A DNA stretch of 64,000 nucleotides from Reticulitermes speratus. Its lineage: Eukaryota > Arthropoda > Insecta > Blattodea > Rhinotermitidae. The translations under genes were made by a program, and so were the position numbers. The stretch spans positions 5,866,894-5,930,893 of the forward strand of contig JAJKFL010000012.1 in the NCBI GenBank assembly GCA_021186555.1. Reading direction: 5' to 3'. Numbering within the stretch: position 1 is the first letter of the stretch; each line of letters starts with the position of its first letter. The notes beneath the pieces were generated by a model. The model ran no database searches, was not told the origin of the DNA, and saw only the letters and a program-made list of their open reading frames with translations. This document shows positions 63,705 to 64,000 of this stretch, piece by piece.

Positions 63705-64000
63705 CTCCAAGGAGCAGAGTCCTTCTTGAGAAGCTAACAGGTCGTCAGCTAGTCAAGAAATTCCCCACATTTTATGGAACCCGAAGTTTCATTACCACAT
63801 TCACAACAGCCCGTCGCCTGTCCCTATCCTGAGCCAGATCAATCCAGTAAATGCCCCCCTCCTACTTCTTGAATATCCATTTTAATATTATCCTCCCATC
63901 TACGCCTGGTTCTTTCAAGTGTTCTCCTTCCATCAGGTCTCCCCACCAAAATCCTGAATGCACCTCTCCTCTCCCTTATACGTGCTACATGCCCCGTTCA
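63705..64000 (-). mobile_element. RTE-like LINE 3' end, cut by window edge
   Basis: The minus-strand translation reads [20 protein letters not shown], then [20 protein letters not shown], the end of the reverse transcriptase ORF of this insect LINE. It is followed by UTR with TTCTCAAGAAGGACTCTGC. The element continues past the right edge. Confidence 0.85.

Noticed and set aside
1-64000. LTR retroelements, Polintons or other viral fossils
   Set aside because: I saw no paired LTRs, gag/pol/env-like readings or capsid-type genes in the window.

Overview
The window looks like a repeat-rich stretch of an arthropod nuclear genome, most likely an insect and probably a polyneopteran such as a cockroach or termite. 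This rests on introns with GT..AG borders, several tRNA-derived SINE families, Tc1/mariner, hAT-like and piggyBac-like MITEs, CR1-like and RTE-like LINE remains, and SIAH-type RING genes. The species is an inference. No rRNA, true tRNA gene, CRISPR array or bacterial operon is visible.

Layout. 1.4-4.7 kb: a CR1-like LINE on the minus strand with an esterase-type ORF1. 5.95-8.4 kb: a satellite of 17 units with an exact 143-bp pitch. 9-12 kb: SINEs, a 78-bp MITE and a deleted mariner. 12.8-14.8 kb: a 114/210-bp satellite that appears to have grown inside a piggyBac-like MITE. 15-19 kb: foldback elements, SINEs and a hAT MITE. 19.9-20.7 and 34.8-35.6 kb: two SIAH-like RING genes on the plus strand. 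24.05-24.4 kb: a cuticle-like secreted peptide exon whose frame is broken by a 59-bp triplication. 30.1-30.5 kb: a small hydrophobic protein gene. 38.5-61.3 kb: three paralogous genes on the minus strand with a shared exon plan (all traceable splice junctions are phase 1), a shared C-terminal helical domain and fast-changing low-complexity N-terminal parts. Between them lie a 25-bp minisatellite (42.5-44.1 kb), a (TATG)n block (44.7-45.6 kb) and many SINEs.

The most unusual signal is a dispersed family of foldback elements. Each arm carries a motif that reads as a minimal type I hammerhead ribozyme: a CTGANGA core, a short hairpin, GAAAC, a tiny helix III and a GTA cleavage site, closed by a helix I. 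In every pair the left ribozyme is on the minus strand and the right one on the plus strand, so they face outward. Many arms end in a related motif close to GTGCATTNGTTGG. Seven such palindromes and several solo or decayed copies occur in 64 kb.

The host genes do not form an obvious pathway. The SIAH-like proteins would act as ubiquitin ligases. The three-gene family has no function I recognise. Much of the rest is mobile DNA inserted into older mobile DNA.
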